A DNA stretch of 31,317 nt, from positions 1 through 31,317 of the forward strand of contig JBJXGF010000353.1 in NCBI GenBank assembly GCA_046153015.1. Direction: 5' to 3'. This document shows, piece by piece, positions 22,627 to 30,842 of this stretch. Both the position numbers and the translations under genes were made by a program. How positions within the stretch are numbered: position 1 is the stretch's first letter; each line of letters begins with the position of its first letter. The notes under the pieces are model-generated. The model was not told where the DNA came from. It worked only from the letters and a program-made list of their open reading frames with translations, and searched no databases. This DNA is from JBJXGF01 sp046153015 (lineage in GTDB: Bacteria > Actinomycetota > Acidimicrobiia > Acidimicrobiales > CAIXPF01).

Positions 22627-23844
22627 CTACCGGTCCTTCTCGGTGAGCACGCCGGCCGCCTCCAGCTCGGCGATCCGGGCGTCGTCGTAGCCGAGCAGCT
22701 CGGCCAGCACCCGGCGGTTGTGCTCGCCGAGGCAGGCGGTCACGAGGTCGGGCTCGGGCGGGGCGTCGGAGAACTTCAGCGGGAAGCCGGGGATCTTGAA
22801 CGTGCCCGCCAGCGGGTCGCTGATCTCGCGCACCATGCCCCGCTCCAGGAAGTACGGATGGTCGAGCGCGTCGGCCGGGTTGAGCACCGGGGCGCACGGC
22901 ACGCGCTCGGCCTCGAGGGCGGCGAGCACGTCGGCGTCGGTCTCGAAGCCGGCCATCCAGGCCTCGACGATGTCGACGAACGCGTCGAGGTTGTCGAGGC
23001 GGTTCTGGTTGTTCTTGAAGCGCGGGTCCTCGGCCAGCTCGGGCCGGCCGATCGCCTTCCACAGCCCCGGCATCTGGTTGGCGGCGCAGAGGATCACGAT
23101 GTAGTCCTGCGGGCCCTGGTAGGCCCCGCCCGGGCAGACCGCGGCGTGGTGCCGGCCGGCGCGGCGGGGCCGCCACTCGCCGCCGGTCATCGACGGGGCG
23201 TGCACGTTCATCTCGTGCATGTGGAAGAGCGAGTCGATCATCGCCACGTCGATGTGCGAGCCGAGGCCGGTCTCGTGGCGGCGGTTCAACGCGTAGCCGA
23301 TCGCCGCGAACGCGTGGAACCCGGCCGTGCAGTCGCCGATGCCGGCCCCCACGAACTCGGGCGGGCCGTCGGGCTCGCCGGTGACCGCCATGAGCCCCCC
23401 GAAGGCCTGCGCGATCAGGTCGAAGCTGGTCTTGTGGGCGAACGAGCCGGTCTGACCGAACCCCGAGATCGAGGCCATGATCAACCGCGGGTTCACCTCG
23501 CTCAGCTCGGCGTAGCCCATCCCGCGGCGGGCCATCACCCCGGGGCTGTAGTTCTCCACCAGGATGTCGATGTGGGGGATCAGCTCCTTCACCACCGCCA
23601 CGCCCTCGGGGCGGCGCAGGTCGACGCACAGGCTCTGCTTGCCCCGGTTCTGCTGCACGAAGTACCCCGACCGCCGGTTCACGCGCGGCGACTGGGCGCG
23701 GATCGGGTCGCCGAAGGGGGCCATCTCCACCTTGATGACCTCGGCGCCCATCTCGGCCAGCATGCGGGTGCAGGACGGCCCGGCGAGGTACTGGGTGAAG
23801 TCCAGCACCCGGAGCCCGGCAAGGTACGGCGTGTGCTCGCTCAT
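22627..23844 (-). CDS. CaiB/BaiF-family (class III) CoA transferase, copy B
   Basis: A 405-aa paralogue of the enzyme at 13434-14651, aligning without gaps through at least the first 180 residues. Shared blocks include TPYLAGLRVLDFTQYLAGP, QQNRGKQSLCVDL, VENYSPGVM and GFGQTGS, and the catalytic Asp171 in GIGDCTAG is at the same position. The ATG at 23844 is chosen because it matches the length and N terminus of copy A (MSEHTPYL against MNDDTPYL). An ATG at 23853 would add three residues, and neither start has a clear ribosome-binding site. The next gene, 9 nt downstream, is a second, unlike CaiB transferase, whereas copy A is followed by nitronate monooxygenase. An MFS permease gene precedes it by 67 bp. 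Transport and CoA activation of an organic acid is a reasonable joint role. Confidence 0.92.
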   Translation of the reverse strand: MSEHTPYLAGLRVLDFTQYLAGPSCTRMLAEMGAEVIKVEMAPFGDPIRAQSPRVNRRSGYFVQQNRGKQSLCVDLRRPEGVAVVKELIPHIDILVENYSPGVMARRGMGYAELSEVNPRLIMASISGFGQTGSFAHKTSFDLIAQAFGGLMAVTGEPDGPPEFVGAGIGDCTAGFHAFAAIGYALNRRHETGLGSHIDVAMIDSLFHMHEMNVHAPSMTGGEWRPRRAGRHHAAVCPGGAYQGPQDYIVILCAANQMPGLWKAIGRPELAEDPRFKNNQNRLDNLDAFVDIVEAWMAGFETDADVLAALEAERVPCAPVLNPADALDHPYFLERGMVREISDPLAGTFKIPGFPLKFSDAPPEPDLVTACLGEHNRRVLAELLGYDDARIAELEAAGVLTEKDR

Positions 23845-23911
23845 GGCCGCCATGCTGGCAGGCCCGAGCGGCCCCGGCGAACCGCTCCCGCCCCTACGCC
23901 TGCCCCTGCGC

Positions 23912-25207
23912 TCAGCCCCCTGCCGCCGGCGCGGGCTCCGCCCCGGCCTGGCGGCGGGCCGACTGCAGGTACCCGTAGGCCACCACCACCAGCATCCCGG
24001 CGGCGAGCGTGCCGAGGTTGGCGAGCATGTGGTAGCCGAGCGCGGCGCGGATGAAGCCCGAGGAGAACCCGGCGATGCCCCCGCAGAAGCTCATCAGCAG
24101 ATCGGCCGAGCCCTGCACCGCCACCCGCTCGGCGGCCGGCACCGACTCGGTCAGCAGGCTCGAGCCGCCGATGAGCCCGAAGTTCCAGCCGAAGCCGAGC
24201 AGCCACAACGCGGGGAACAGCAGCTGCTCCACGTCGCCGGCGAAGGCGGCCAGCACGGTGGCGGCGATGAGCGTGGCCCCGCCGACGAGGATGGCCGGGA
24301 TGCGGCCCTTGCGGTCGGCGAAGCGCCCGACGAGCGGCGACAGCGCGTACATGCCGGCGATGTGGGTCGAGACCACGTACTGGCTGACGCTCTCGTGGCC
24401 GTGGAGCTTCATGTGCACCGGCGTCATCGCCATCACCGCCACCATCGACGCCTGGCTGACCATCATGGCCAGCACGGCCAGCCGGGCCTTGGGGAGGCCG
24501 GCGATGACGCCGAGCGAGGCCCGGATCGGCGGCAGCTTCGGCGCGCCGTCGCCCGAGGGCGTGACCCCGCCGGCCAGCACCAGCGGGTCGGGCCGCAGCC
24601 GCAGGGCGATGTTGACCATCGCGAAGAAGAAGAAGACCGAGGCGAACAGGAACGGCCCGGTGTACTTCCACAAGCCCAGCCAGTGCTCGGCCACCCACTC
24701 GGTGGGGCCGATGCCGAGCGGGCCGAACACGGCGCCGAAGGTGGAGGCGAACACGATCCGGCTGATGGCCCGGCTCCGCTCGTCGGGCAGCGCCAGATCG
24801 GCCGCCGTGTAGCGGGCGAGCAGGTTCGAGGCCTGCCCGTTGCCGTAGATGAACAGGCCGAGCAGGAAGACCGGCAGCCAGCGCTGCTGGGCGCCCAGCG
24901 CGGCGGTGAGCCCGCCCACCACCGCCATGCCGTAGCCGAGCTGGAGGCCGGGGCGGCGGCCGCGGCGGCGCATGAGCCGCGACAGCACCTGGGACATGAC
25001 CGCGGTGCCGGTGGTGACGGTGGCGGTGGCGATGCCCGCCCAGGTGGTGGTCTCCCCGAGGATGCCCTGGACCACGAAGGCGCCCACCGTGACCGCGGAG
25101 GCGAGCGCGGCCGCGCCGACCACCTGACCCCCGGTCAGCACCCGCAGCACGCGCCGCTGGATCGCCTCCCGTTCCTCAGGCGTGAGGTCGGCGGCGGGGG
25201 CGGTCAT
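23912..25207 (-). CDS. Major facilitator superfamily permease
   Basis: A 431-aa membrane protein with about 12 hydrophobic segments. A soluble N terminus (APAADLTPEEREAIQRRVLR) precedes helix 1. Basic loop SRLMRRRGRRPG follows helix 2, and the mid-protein motif A-like loop is GRFADRKGRIP. The region LTESVPAAERVAVQGSADL is typical of putative MFS carriers in actinobacteria. The substrate is unknown. It precedes two CaiB genes on the same strand, so uptake of an acid substrate or export of a product is plausible. A TACGCT box lies 6 nt before the ATG at 25207 with no ribosome-binding site, suggesting a leaderless transcript and an operon start at this gene. Confidence 0.87.
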   Translation of the reverse strand: MTAPAADLTPEEREAIQRRVLRVLTGGQVVGAAALASAVTVGAFVVQGILGETTTWAGIATATVTTGTAVMSQVLSRLMRRRGRRPGLQLGYGMAVVGGLTAALGAQQRWLPVFLLGLFIYGNGQASNLLARYTAADLALPDERSRAISRIVFASTFGAVFGPLGIGPTEWVAEHWLGLWKYTGPFLFASVFFFFAMVNIALRLRPDPLVLAGGVTPSGDGAPKLPPIRASLGVIAGLPKARLAVLAMMVSQASMVAVMAMTPVHMKLHGHESVSQYVVSTHIAGMYALSPLVGRFADRKGRIPAILVGGATLIAATVLAAFAGDVEQLLFPALWLLGFGWNFGLIGGSSLLTESVPAAERVAVQGSADLLMSFCGGIAGFSSGFIRAALGYHMLANLGTLAAGMLVVVAYGYLQSARRQAGAEPAPAAGG

Positions 25208-25213
25208 CGGCGC

Positions 25214-25219
25214 AGCGTA
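25214..25219 (-). promoter_or_regulatory. Minus-10 box of a probable leaderless promoter
   Basis: On the minus strand TACGCT is followed by 6 nt and then the ATG at 25207. This is the same spacing as TAGGGT before the efflux gene at 6499. No Shine-Dalgarno sequence is present. Confidence 0.4.
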
Positions 25220-25246
25220 GCGATCGGAGGGGGCCGCTGCGCCGCC

Positions 25247-25942
25247 TCACGCCGGCGAGCCGGCGGAGCTGGTGAGCAGCCAGACCAGCGCGAAGTGGCA
25301 GATGCCGGCGGCGACGGTGCAGGCGTGCCACAGCTCGTGGTAGCCGAACACGAGCGGCGAGGGGTCGGGCCGGCGGCGCAGCAGGATCACCGAGCCGGCG
25401 GTGTAGGCCACGCCGCCCGCCACCATCAGGGCGAGCTCCGCGGCGCTGAGGCGGCCGACGATGGCCGGCAGGGCGGCGACGGCGGCCCAGCCGAGCAGGA
25501 TGTACAGGAAGTTGGCGGCGTGACGGAACCGGTGGAAGCCCACCAGCTTGAGCGTGATCCCCGCCGCCGCGCCGCCCCACACCACGCCGAGCAGGGGCAG
25601 GCCCCAGGCCTTGGGCAGCGTCACGAGGCACAGCGGCGTGTAGGTGCCGGCGATGAGGAGGTAGATCATCGAGTGGTCGACGCGGCGCATGATCCGCCGG
25701 GCGCGGGGGGTCGTGGCCAGGCGGTGATAGGCGGCCGAGCAGCCGAACAGCGCGGCGAGCGTGACGAGGTAGATCGCCGCCGCGGTGCGCGCCGCCGCCC
25801 CCTGCGCCGCCACGAGCAGGGCGAGGCCGGCGGGCGGCACGCAGAAGAAGGCCCAGGCGTGCAGCCGGCCGCGCCACGTCGGCCGCGGCGCGCTGGGCCG
25901 GGTCGGTTCCGGTTGGGGGGCGGTGGCGGGGGGCGTCGGCAT
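25247..25942 (-). CDS. Hemolysin III / PAQR-family membrane protein
   Basis: About 231 aa with seven predicted hydrophobic helices. The hallmark motifs of the hemolysin III branch of PAQR proteins are present: CSAAYHR, DHSMIYLLIAGTYTP, and near the end FGYHELWHACTVAAGICHF. The Ser/His/Asp/His set can coordinate a metal in this superfamily, whose members are thought to act as lipid hydrolases or envelope-stress receptors. True haemolysis is not implied. Possible starts are GTG 25963, ATG 25954 and ATG 25942. I chose 25942 because GGAG lies 6 nt upstream of it. The first 20 residues are Pro/Thr-rich. It lies between SerC and the MFS permease on the minus strand, 48 bp after SerC. Confidence 0.9.
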   Translation of the reverse strand: MPTPPATAPQPEPTRPSAPRPTWRGRLHAWAFFCVPPAGLALLVAAQGAAARTAAAIYLVTLAALFGCSAAYHRLATTPRARRIMRRVDHSMIYLLIAGTYTPLCLVTLPKAWGLPLLGVVWGGAAAGITLKLVGFHRFRHAANFLYILLGWAAVAALPAIVGRLSAAELALMVAGGVAYTAGSVILLRRRPDPSPLVFGYHELWHACTVAAGICHFALVWLLTSSAGSPA

Positions 25943-25990
25943 GGGCGGCTCCATCTCTACCACCGGCCGGCGGGTTCGACTCCCCGGGCT

Positions 25991-27130
25991 TCAGCCCAAC
26001 GCCGCGGCCACGTGGTCCACGCAGGCGCACAGCGCCTCGACGTCGGCCGGGTCGATGGCGGGGAACAGCGCGATGCGAAGCTGGTTGCGGCCGAGCTTGC
26101 GGTACGACTCGGTGTCGACCACCCCGTTGGCCCGCAGCACCGCCGAGACGGTGGGCGCGTCGAGCGAGGGGTCGAGGTCGATCGTGGCCACCACCCGGCT
26201 GCGCTTGGCCGGCTCGCTCACGAAGGGCTGGGCGTAGCCGCTGAGCTCCGCCCAGCCGTAGATGATCTCGGCGGAGCGGTCGCAGCGGCCGGCCGCCCAG
26301 CCGAGGCCGCCCTGCTCGTTGATCCAGCGCACCTGCTGCTCGGCGAGGAACAGCGTGGCCAGCGCCGGCGTGTTGTAGGTCTGGTCCTTGCGGGAGCTGT
26401 CGAGGGCGATCTTCAGATCGAGGCAGGCCGGGGTCCAGCGTCCGGAGGCGGCGATCCGCTCGATCCGCTCCACCGCCGCCGGCGAGGCGCAGGCCAGCCA
26501 CAGCCCGCCGTCGGAGGCGAGGCACTTCTGCGGCGCGAAGTAGTACACGTCGAGCTGGCTCGGGTCGAAGCGCAGCCCCCCGGCCGCGGAGGTGGCGTCG
26601 ACCAACACGAGGCCCTCGGCGCCGGGCGGGCGGCGCAGCTCCATGGCCACGCCGGTCGAGGTCTCGTTGTGGGTGAAGCAGTAGGCGTCGACGGTCGGGT
26701 CGGCCGCCGCGCTCGGGTGGTCGCCCGGCGGCGCCGTGAGCACCGCCGGCGCGTCGAGGAACGGCGCCGCCTTGGCGACTGCCGCGAACTTGGCGGAGAA
26801 CTCGCCGAAGGAGAGGTGCTGGCTGCGCCGCTCGATCAGGCCGAAGCTGGCCGCGTCCCAGAACAGCGTCGTGCCGCCGTTGCCGAGCAGCACCTCCCAG
26901 CCGTCGGGCAGCGCGAACAGCTCCTGGAGGCCGTCGCGCAGCGCGGCGACCATGAACTGCACCGGCGCCTGGCGGTGGCTGGTGCCGAGGTAGGCGCCGC
27001 CGACCGCGGCCAGCGCCGCCACCGCCTCGGGCCGCACCTTCGAGGGCCCGCAGCCGAAGCGGCCGTCGGCGGGCAGGAGGTCGACCGGGATCTTCACGTC
27101 GGGCAGCTCGTGCGTGGCCATCGGGTCCAT
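25991..27130 (-). CDS. serC: Phosphoserine aminotransferase, mycobacterial type
   Basis: A 379-aa PLP enzyme converting 3-phosphohydroxypyruvate and glutamate to phosphoserine in serine synthesis, and possibly acting in the pyridoxine pathway. It matches the actinobacterial SerC type. Conserved parts are GRFGCGPSKVRPEA (23-36), LGTSHRQAPVQ, LLGNGGTTLFWDAASF, THNETSTGV, LVDATSAAGG and YYFAPQKCLASDGGLW with the PLP Lys202. SSRKDQTYNTPALATLFL and FVSEPAKRSRVVATIDL follow. ATG at 27130 has a G-rich run (GGGGGG) 5 nt upstream; an alternative ATG at 27121 lacks one. It is divergent from a class I aminotransferase gene across 54 bp. The region may couple amino-nitrogen metabolism genes, but no shared operator was seen. 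Confidence 0.95.
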   Translation of the reverse strand: MDPMATHELPDVKIPVDLLPADGRFGCGPSKVRPEAVAALAAVGGAYLGTSHRQAPVQFMVAALRDGLQELFALPDGWEVLLGNGGTTLFWDAASFGLIERRSQHLSFGEFSAKFAAVAKAAPFLDAPAVLTAPPGDHPSAAADPTVDAYCFTHNETSTGVAMELRRPPGAEGLVLVDATSAAGGLRFDPSQLDVYYFAPQKCLASDGGLWLACASPAAVERIERIAASGRWTPACLDLKIALDSSRKDQTYNTPALATLFLAEQQVRWINEQGGLGWAAGRCDRSAEIIYGWAELSGYAQPFVSEPAKRSRVVATIDLDPSLDAPTVSAVLRANGVVDTESYRKLGRNQLRIALFPAIDPADVEALCACVDHVAAALG

Positions 27131-27184
27131 TCTCGCCCCCCAATCCGTGCGTCCAGCACCCGATTAGGCGCCAGCATCGTGGGT

Positions 27185-28387
27185 ATGCAGTCCCGCATCT
27201 CGGCTCGTGTCGCCGGCATCGCCCCGTCCGCCACCCTCGCCGTCGACGCGAAGGCCAAGGCCTTGAAGGCGGCCGGCGAGCCGGTGATCGGATTCGGCGC
27301 CGGCGAGCCGGACTTCCCGACCCCCGCCCACATCGTCGAGGCTGCGGTCGAGGCCTGCCGCAACCCGGCCAACCACCGCTACACCCCCACCCCGGGCCTG
27401 CCCGAGCTGCGCGCCGCCATCGCGCAGAAGACGGTCCGCGACTCGGGCGTGGCCGTGGAGGCCGAGCAGGTGCTCGTGACCAACGGCGGCAAGCACGCGG
27501 TGTACAACACCTTCGCCACCCTGCTCGACCCGGGCGACGAGGTGCTGCTCCCCGCCCCGTACTGGACCACCTATCCGGAGGCGATCGCCCTGGCCGGCGG
27601 CGTGCCGGTGGTGCTGCCCACCTCGCTCGAGGATGGCTTCCGGGTGCGCGTCGAGCAGCTCGAGGAGGCGTTCACCACCCGGACCAAGGCGCTGCTGTTC
27701 GTGTCCCCCTCGAACCCGACCGGCGCCGTGTACCCCCAGCAGGAGGTCGAGGCCATCGGCCGCTTCGCCCTCGAGCGGGGCCTGTTCGTGGTGACCGACG
27801 AGATCTACGAGCACCTCACCTACGACGGTCATGCGTTCTCCTCCATGCCGGGCCTGCTCCCCGAGCTGATGGAGCAGTGCGTGATCCTCAACGGCGTGGC
27901 CAAGACCTACGCGATGACCGGCTGGCGGGTGGGGTGGATGGTCGGGCCTCGCGACGTGATCGAGGCGGCCGCCAACCTGCAGTCGCACCAGACCTCCAAC
28001 GTGTCCAACGTGGCGCAGCGCGCTGCGCTGGCCGCGGTGAGCGGAGACCTCAGCGCGGTCGAGGAGATGCGGGCCGCCTTCGCCCGCCGGGGCGAGGCGA
28101 TGCACAAGCTGCTCGGCGAGATCGACGGCGTCTCCTGCATGAAGCCGCAGGGCGCGTTCTACTGCTTCCCCTCCTTCGAGGGGGTGCTCGGGCGCACCGT
28201 GGCCGGCCGCACGCCGCGCACGAGCGTGGAGCTGTGCGAGCTGATCCTCGACGCGGCGAAGGTGGCGATCGTGCCCGGCGAGGCCTTCGGCGCGCCCGGC
28301 TACGCCCGCTTGAGCTTCGCGCTGGGCGACGACGACCTGGCCGAGGGCGTCGGCCGCATCGCCGACCTGCTGGGCCGGCGCACGTGA
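27185..28387 (+). CDS. Class I PLP-dependent aminotransferase (aspartate aminotransferase type)
   Basis: A 400-aa fold-type I aminotransferase of the Igamma aspartate aminotransferase group, exchanging amino groups between aspartate (or a similar amino acid) and 2-oxoglutarate. Landmarks are SRISARVAGIAPSATLAVDAKAK, GFGAGEPDFPTP, YTPTPGLPELR, NGGKHAVYN, PAPYWTTYPE, SPSNPTGAVY, TDEIYEHLTYDG, the PLP Lys240 in NGVAKTYAMTGWRVGW, and the carboxylate-binding Arg375 in YARLSFALG. ATG at 27185 begins at the usual family N terminus; no ribosome-binding site is visible. Its stop codon overlaps the next gene by 4 bp (GTGA), showing coupling to the S9 peptidase. Aromatic or prephenate specificity cannot be excluded. 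Confidence 0.93.
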   Translation: MQSRISARVAGIAPSATLAVDAKAKALKAAGEPVIGFGAGEPDFPTPAHIVEAAVEACRNPANHRYTPTPGLPELRAAIAQKTVRDSGVAVEAEQVLVTNGGKHAVYNTFATLLDPGDEVLLPAPYWTTYPEAIALAGGVPVVLPTSLEDGFRVRVEQLEEAFTTRTKALLFVSPSNPTGAVYPQQEVEAIGRFALERGLFVVTDEIYEHLTYDGHAFSSMPGLLPELMEQCVILNGVAKTYAMTGWRVGWMVGPRDVIEAAANLQSHQTSNVSNVAQRAALAAVSGDLSAVEEMRAAFARRGEAMHKLLGEIDGVSCMKPQGAFYCFPSFEGVLGRTVAGRTPRTSVELCELILDAAKVAIVPGEAFGAPGYARLSFALGDDDLAEGVGRIADLLGRRT

Positions 28388-30477
28388 CCACCCCCGCGGC
28401 GGTGGCCCCCTACGGCTCGTGGGCGTCGCCGATCACCACCTCGCTGATCGTGGCGCAGTCGGTCGGCCTCGGGGAGGTGTGGGTCGAGCCCGACGGGACG
28501 GTGTGGTGGTCCGAGCTGCGGCCCGACGAGGGCGGCCGGGTGGCGGTGGTGCGGGCCGCGCCCGGGGGCGCGCCGAGCGACGTGCTCGGCGGCCCGCCGA
28601 CCTCGGCGAGAACCCGGGTGCACGAGTACGGCGGCGGCGCCTGGTGGGTGCACGAGGGCGTGCTGTTCTACGTCGACTGGTCCGACCAGCGGGTCCGCCG
28701 GCTCGAACCCGGCGGGGCCCCGGCGGCGCTCACGCCCGCGCCTGGCGCCCCGCAGGGCCTGCGCTACGCCGACGGGCGGGTCAGCCCCGACGGCCGGTGG
28801 GTGGTCTGCGTGCGCGAGAGCCACGAGGGCGGCGGCGAGGCGGTGAACGAGCTCGTGGCGTTGCGCAGCGACGCCGCCGGGCCGGTGACCGTGCTCGTGA
28901 GCGGCCCCGACTTCGTGGCCTCGCCCCGCATCAGCCCAGACGGCGCTCGCCTGGCGTGGGTGCAGTGGAACCACCCCAACATGCCCTGGGACGCCACCGA
29001 GCTGTGGTGGGCCGAGCTCGACCTCACCGACCCGGCCGGCGGGCCGCGCCTCGTCGACGCCCGCCCGGCGGCCGGCGGGGCGAGCGGGGGCGAGGCGATC
29101 ATGCAGCCCCAGTGGTCCCCGGCCGGCGCGCTCCACTTCCTCTCCGATCGCAGCGACTGGTGGAACCTGCACCGCCTCGAGCCGGACGGGTCGGTCACGA
29201 GGCTCGGCGCCGTCGACTCCGAGATCGGCGGGCCGGCCTGGGTGTTCAACCAGTCGGCCTACGGGTTCCTGGCCGACGGCCGAGCGGCCGCCGCGTTGCG
29301 CGTGGAAGGCCGCGCGCAGCTCGCGATCATCGACCCCGACGGCTCGCTCACCCGCCACGACACGCCCTACACCGACCTCAGTTCGCTGCGGGTGGCCGGG
29401 GCCCGCGCCGTGTGCGTGGCCGCCGCGGTCGACGCCGAGCCCGTGGTGGCCGAGATCGACCTGTCGGCGCTCGGCGGCGGGGTCGGCGGCGGGGTCGCGC
29501 CTCGCGTGCTGCGCCCGGCCCGCGAAATCGGCCTCGACCCGGCGCTCGTGGCCCGGCCCGAGGCCATCGAGTTCGAGTCGGCCGGCGGCCGGCGGGCCCA
29601 CGCCTACCTCTACCGGCCGACCAACCCGGCCTTCGCCGCGCCGGCGGGCGAGCGGCCGCCGCTGCTCGTGCTCTCCCACGGCGGGCCCACCAGCGCGGCG
29701 TCGCCCTCGCTCAACCTCAGCCTGCAGTTCTGGACCAGCCGGGGCTTCGCGGTGGTCGACGTGGACTACGGCGGCAGCACCGGGTACAGCCGCGCCTACC
29801 GGCGCCTGCTTGACGGGCAGTGGGGCGTGGTCGACGTGGAGGACTGCGCGGCCGCCGCCGCCCACCTGGTGGCGGTGGGCGAGGCCGACGCGTCGCGCCT
29901 CGCCATCCGCGGCGGCTCCGCCGGCGGGTTCACCACGCTGGCCGCGCTCACCTTCACCGAGGCGTTCTCCGCCGGGGCGAGCTACTACGGGGTGGCCGAC
30001 CTCGCCTCGCTGGCCGCCGAGACCCACAAGTTCGAGTCCCGCTACCTCGACGGCCTGGTCGGGCCGTGGCCGGCCGCCGCCGCGGTCTACGCGGCCCGCT
30101 CGCCGGTGCAGCACACCGAGCGCTTGTCGTGCCCGATCATCCTGTTCCAGGGTGGCCAGGACGAGATCGTCCCCCCCAGCCAGGCCGAGGCGATGGCCGC
30201 CGCGCTGCGGGCCAAGGGCCTGCCCGTGGCGTTCCTGCTCTTCCCCGACGAGCAGCACGGCTTCCGCGTGGCCGCCAACATCGAGGCCGCGCTGGCCGCC
30301 GAGGCCTCGTTCTACGCCCAGGTCTACGGCTTCGAGCTGGCCGACCGGTTCGAGCCGGTGCTGATCGAGCACGCCGAGCGGCTCCCGGCCCGGCCGGCAG
30401 GGCCGGCCCAGTCGGCAGGGTCGGCCCAGTCGGCAGGGTCGGCCCAGTCGGCCCAGTCGGCGCAGTCCGGGCGGTGA
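28384..30477 (+). CDS. S9-family serine peptidase (prolyl oligopeptidase/acylaminoacyl-peptidase type)
   Basis: A 697-aa two-domain peptidase that cleaves short peptides. The N-terminal beta-propeller (about 30-410) has repeated SPDG-like blades (VSPDGRWVV, ISPDGARLAW). The C-terminal alpha/beta-hydrolase domain (about 430-665) holds the catalytic triad: Ser512 in GGSAGG, Asp593 in GGQDEIVPP, and His625 in DEQHGF. Oxyanion-side motif SHGGPTS and DVDYGGSTGY are typical. There is no signal peptide, so it is cytosolic. GTG at 28384 is chosen for the 4-bp GTGA overlap with the aminotransferase. The C terminus ends in a repetitive AQSAGS tail coded by 18-bp tandem repeats, not usual for the family. 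Its stop codon in turn overlaps the DUF2007-like gene. Peptide breakdown followed by transamination is a possible theme. Confidence 0.93.
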   Translation: MTTPAAVAPYGSWASPITTSLIVAQSVGLGEVWVEPDGTVWWSELRPDEGGRVAVVRAAPGGAPSDVLGGPPTSARTRVHEYGGGAWWVHEGVLFYVDWSDQRVRRLEPGGAPAALTPAPGAPQGLRYADGRVSPDGRWVVCVRESHEGGGEAVNELVALRSDAAGPVTVLVSGPDFVASPRISPDGARLAWVQWNHPNMPWDATELWWAELDLTDPAGGPRLVDARPAAGGASGGEAIMQPQWSPAGALHFLSDRSDWWNLHRLEPDGSVTRLGAVDSEIGGPAWVFNQSAYGFLADGRAAAALRVEGRAQLAIIDPDGSLTRHDTPYTDLSSLRVAGARAVCVAAAVDAEPVVAEIDLSALGGGVGGGVAPRVLRPAREIGLDPALVARPEAIEFESAGGRRAHAYLYRPTNPAFAAPAGERPPLLVLSHGGPTSAASPSLNLSLQFWTSRGFAVVDVDYGGSTGYSRAYRRLLDGQWGVVDVEDCAAAAAHLVAVGEADASRLAIRGGSAGGFTTLAALTFTEAFSAGASYYGVADLASLAAETHKFESRYLDGLVGPWPAAAAVYAARSPVQHTERLSCPIILFQGGQDEIVPPSQAEAMAAALRAKGLPVAFLLFPDEQHGFRVAANIEAALAAEASFYAQVYGFELADRFEPVLIEHAERLPARPAGPAQSAGSAQSAGSAQSAQSAQSGR
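29473..29496 (+). repeat. 12-bp tandem duplication in the S9 peptidase gene
   Basis: GGCGGCGGGGTC is present twice in a row (29473-29484, 29485-29496), coding a doubled GGGV in a loop of the propeller or linker. The frame is kept. Confidence 0.85.
30394..30465 (+). repeat. 18-bp tandem repeat array at the end of the S9 peptidase gene
   Basis: Units 30394-30411, 30412-30429 and 30430-30447 are 18 bp each; the last two are identical and the first has two C/T changes. They are followed by two 9-bp half units (30448-30456, 30457-30465). The array codes a Ser/Ala/Gln/Gly tail and ends 9 nt before the stop codon. Confidence 0.95.
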
Positions 30478-30842
30478 CCGCGCCGGCGCCGGCGTGGGCG
30501 GCGGTGTCGGATTTCCCGACCCGGTCCGAGGCCGAGCTCGCCGCGGCGCGCCTCATCGGCGAGGGCATCGCCGCCGCGGTGGTGGACGACGAGGTGAGCT
30601 TCCTGCCCGAGGGCCGCCCCGCGCTCGGGCCGCGGGTGGTGGTGCAGGCGGGGGAGGCCGCCGCCGCCGTGCGCCTGCTGCGCCTGCTCCACGAGGTCGA
30701 CGTGGGGGTCAGCCGGCTGGCGCCGCCGCTCGCGCGGTCGGTGTGGGAGGCGCCGTGGCCGCAGCCGCTCTACGGCGTGGCCGTCGCCGCCGTGCTCGCC
30801 GCCGCCACGCTGCTCGTGCTGGCGGCGGCGCTGGTCGGCTAA
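30474..30842 (+). CDS. DUF2007-like protein with C-terminal membrane anchor
   Basis: A 122-aa protein. The soluble part (about 10-75) has the pattern of the DUF2007 putative signal-transducing domain: SDFPTRSEAELAAARLIGEGIAAAVVDDE, split by short loops, then a strand (PRVVVQAGEAAAAVRLL). One hydrophobic helix (YGVAVAAVLAAATLLVLAAALVG) closes the protein, likely anchoring it in the membrane. The GTG at 30474 overlaps the S9 peptidase stop codon (GTGA). The TAA stop codon overlaps the TAG of the convergent flavoprotein gene within CTAA. Its function is unknown. Confidence 0.7.
   Translation: MTAPAPAWAAVSDFPTRSEAELAAARLIGEGIAAAVVDDEVSFLPEGRPALGPRVVVQAGEAAAAVRLLRLLHEVDVGVSRLAPPLARSVWEAPWPQPLYGVAVAAVLAAATLLVLAAALVG

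Noticed and set aside
23564..27184. A plus-strand frame open for over 1,200 codons before the aminotransferase
   Set aside because: It is antisense to CaiB, MFS, hemolysin III and SerC genes that have clear motifs. Its translation is Arg/Gly/Pro/Ala/His-rich without family motifs, the usual result of very high GC.
28300..30372. Long minus-strand open frame (690 codons)
   Set aside because: It is the antisense shadow of the S9 peptidase, which has an intact catalytic triad.
30394..30465. Possible CRISPR-like array
   Set aside because: Units are directly adjacent without spacers, in frame inside a peptidase gene, and no cas genes are nearby.
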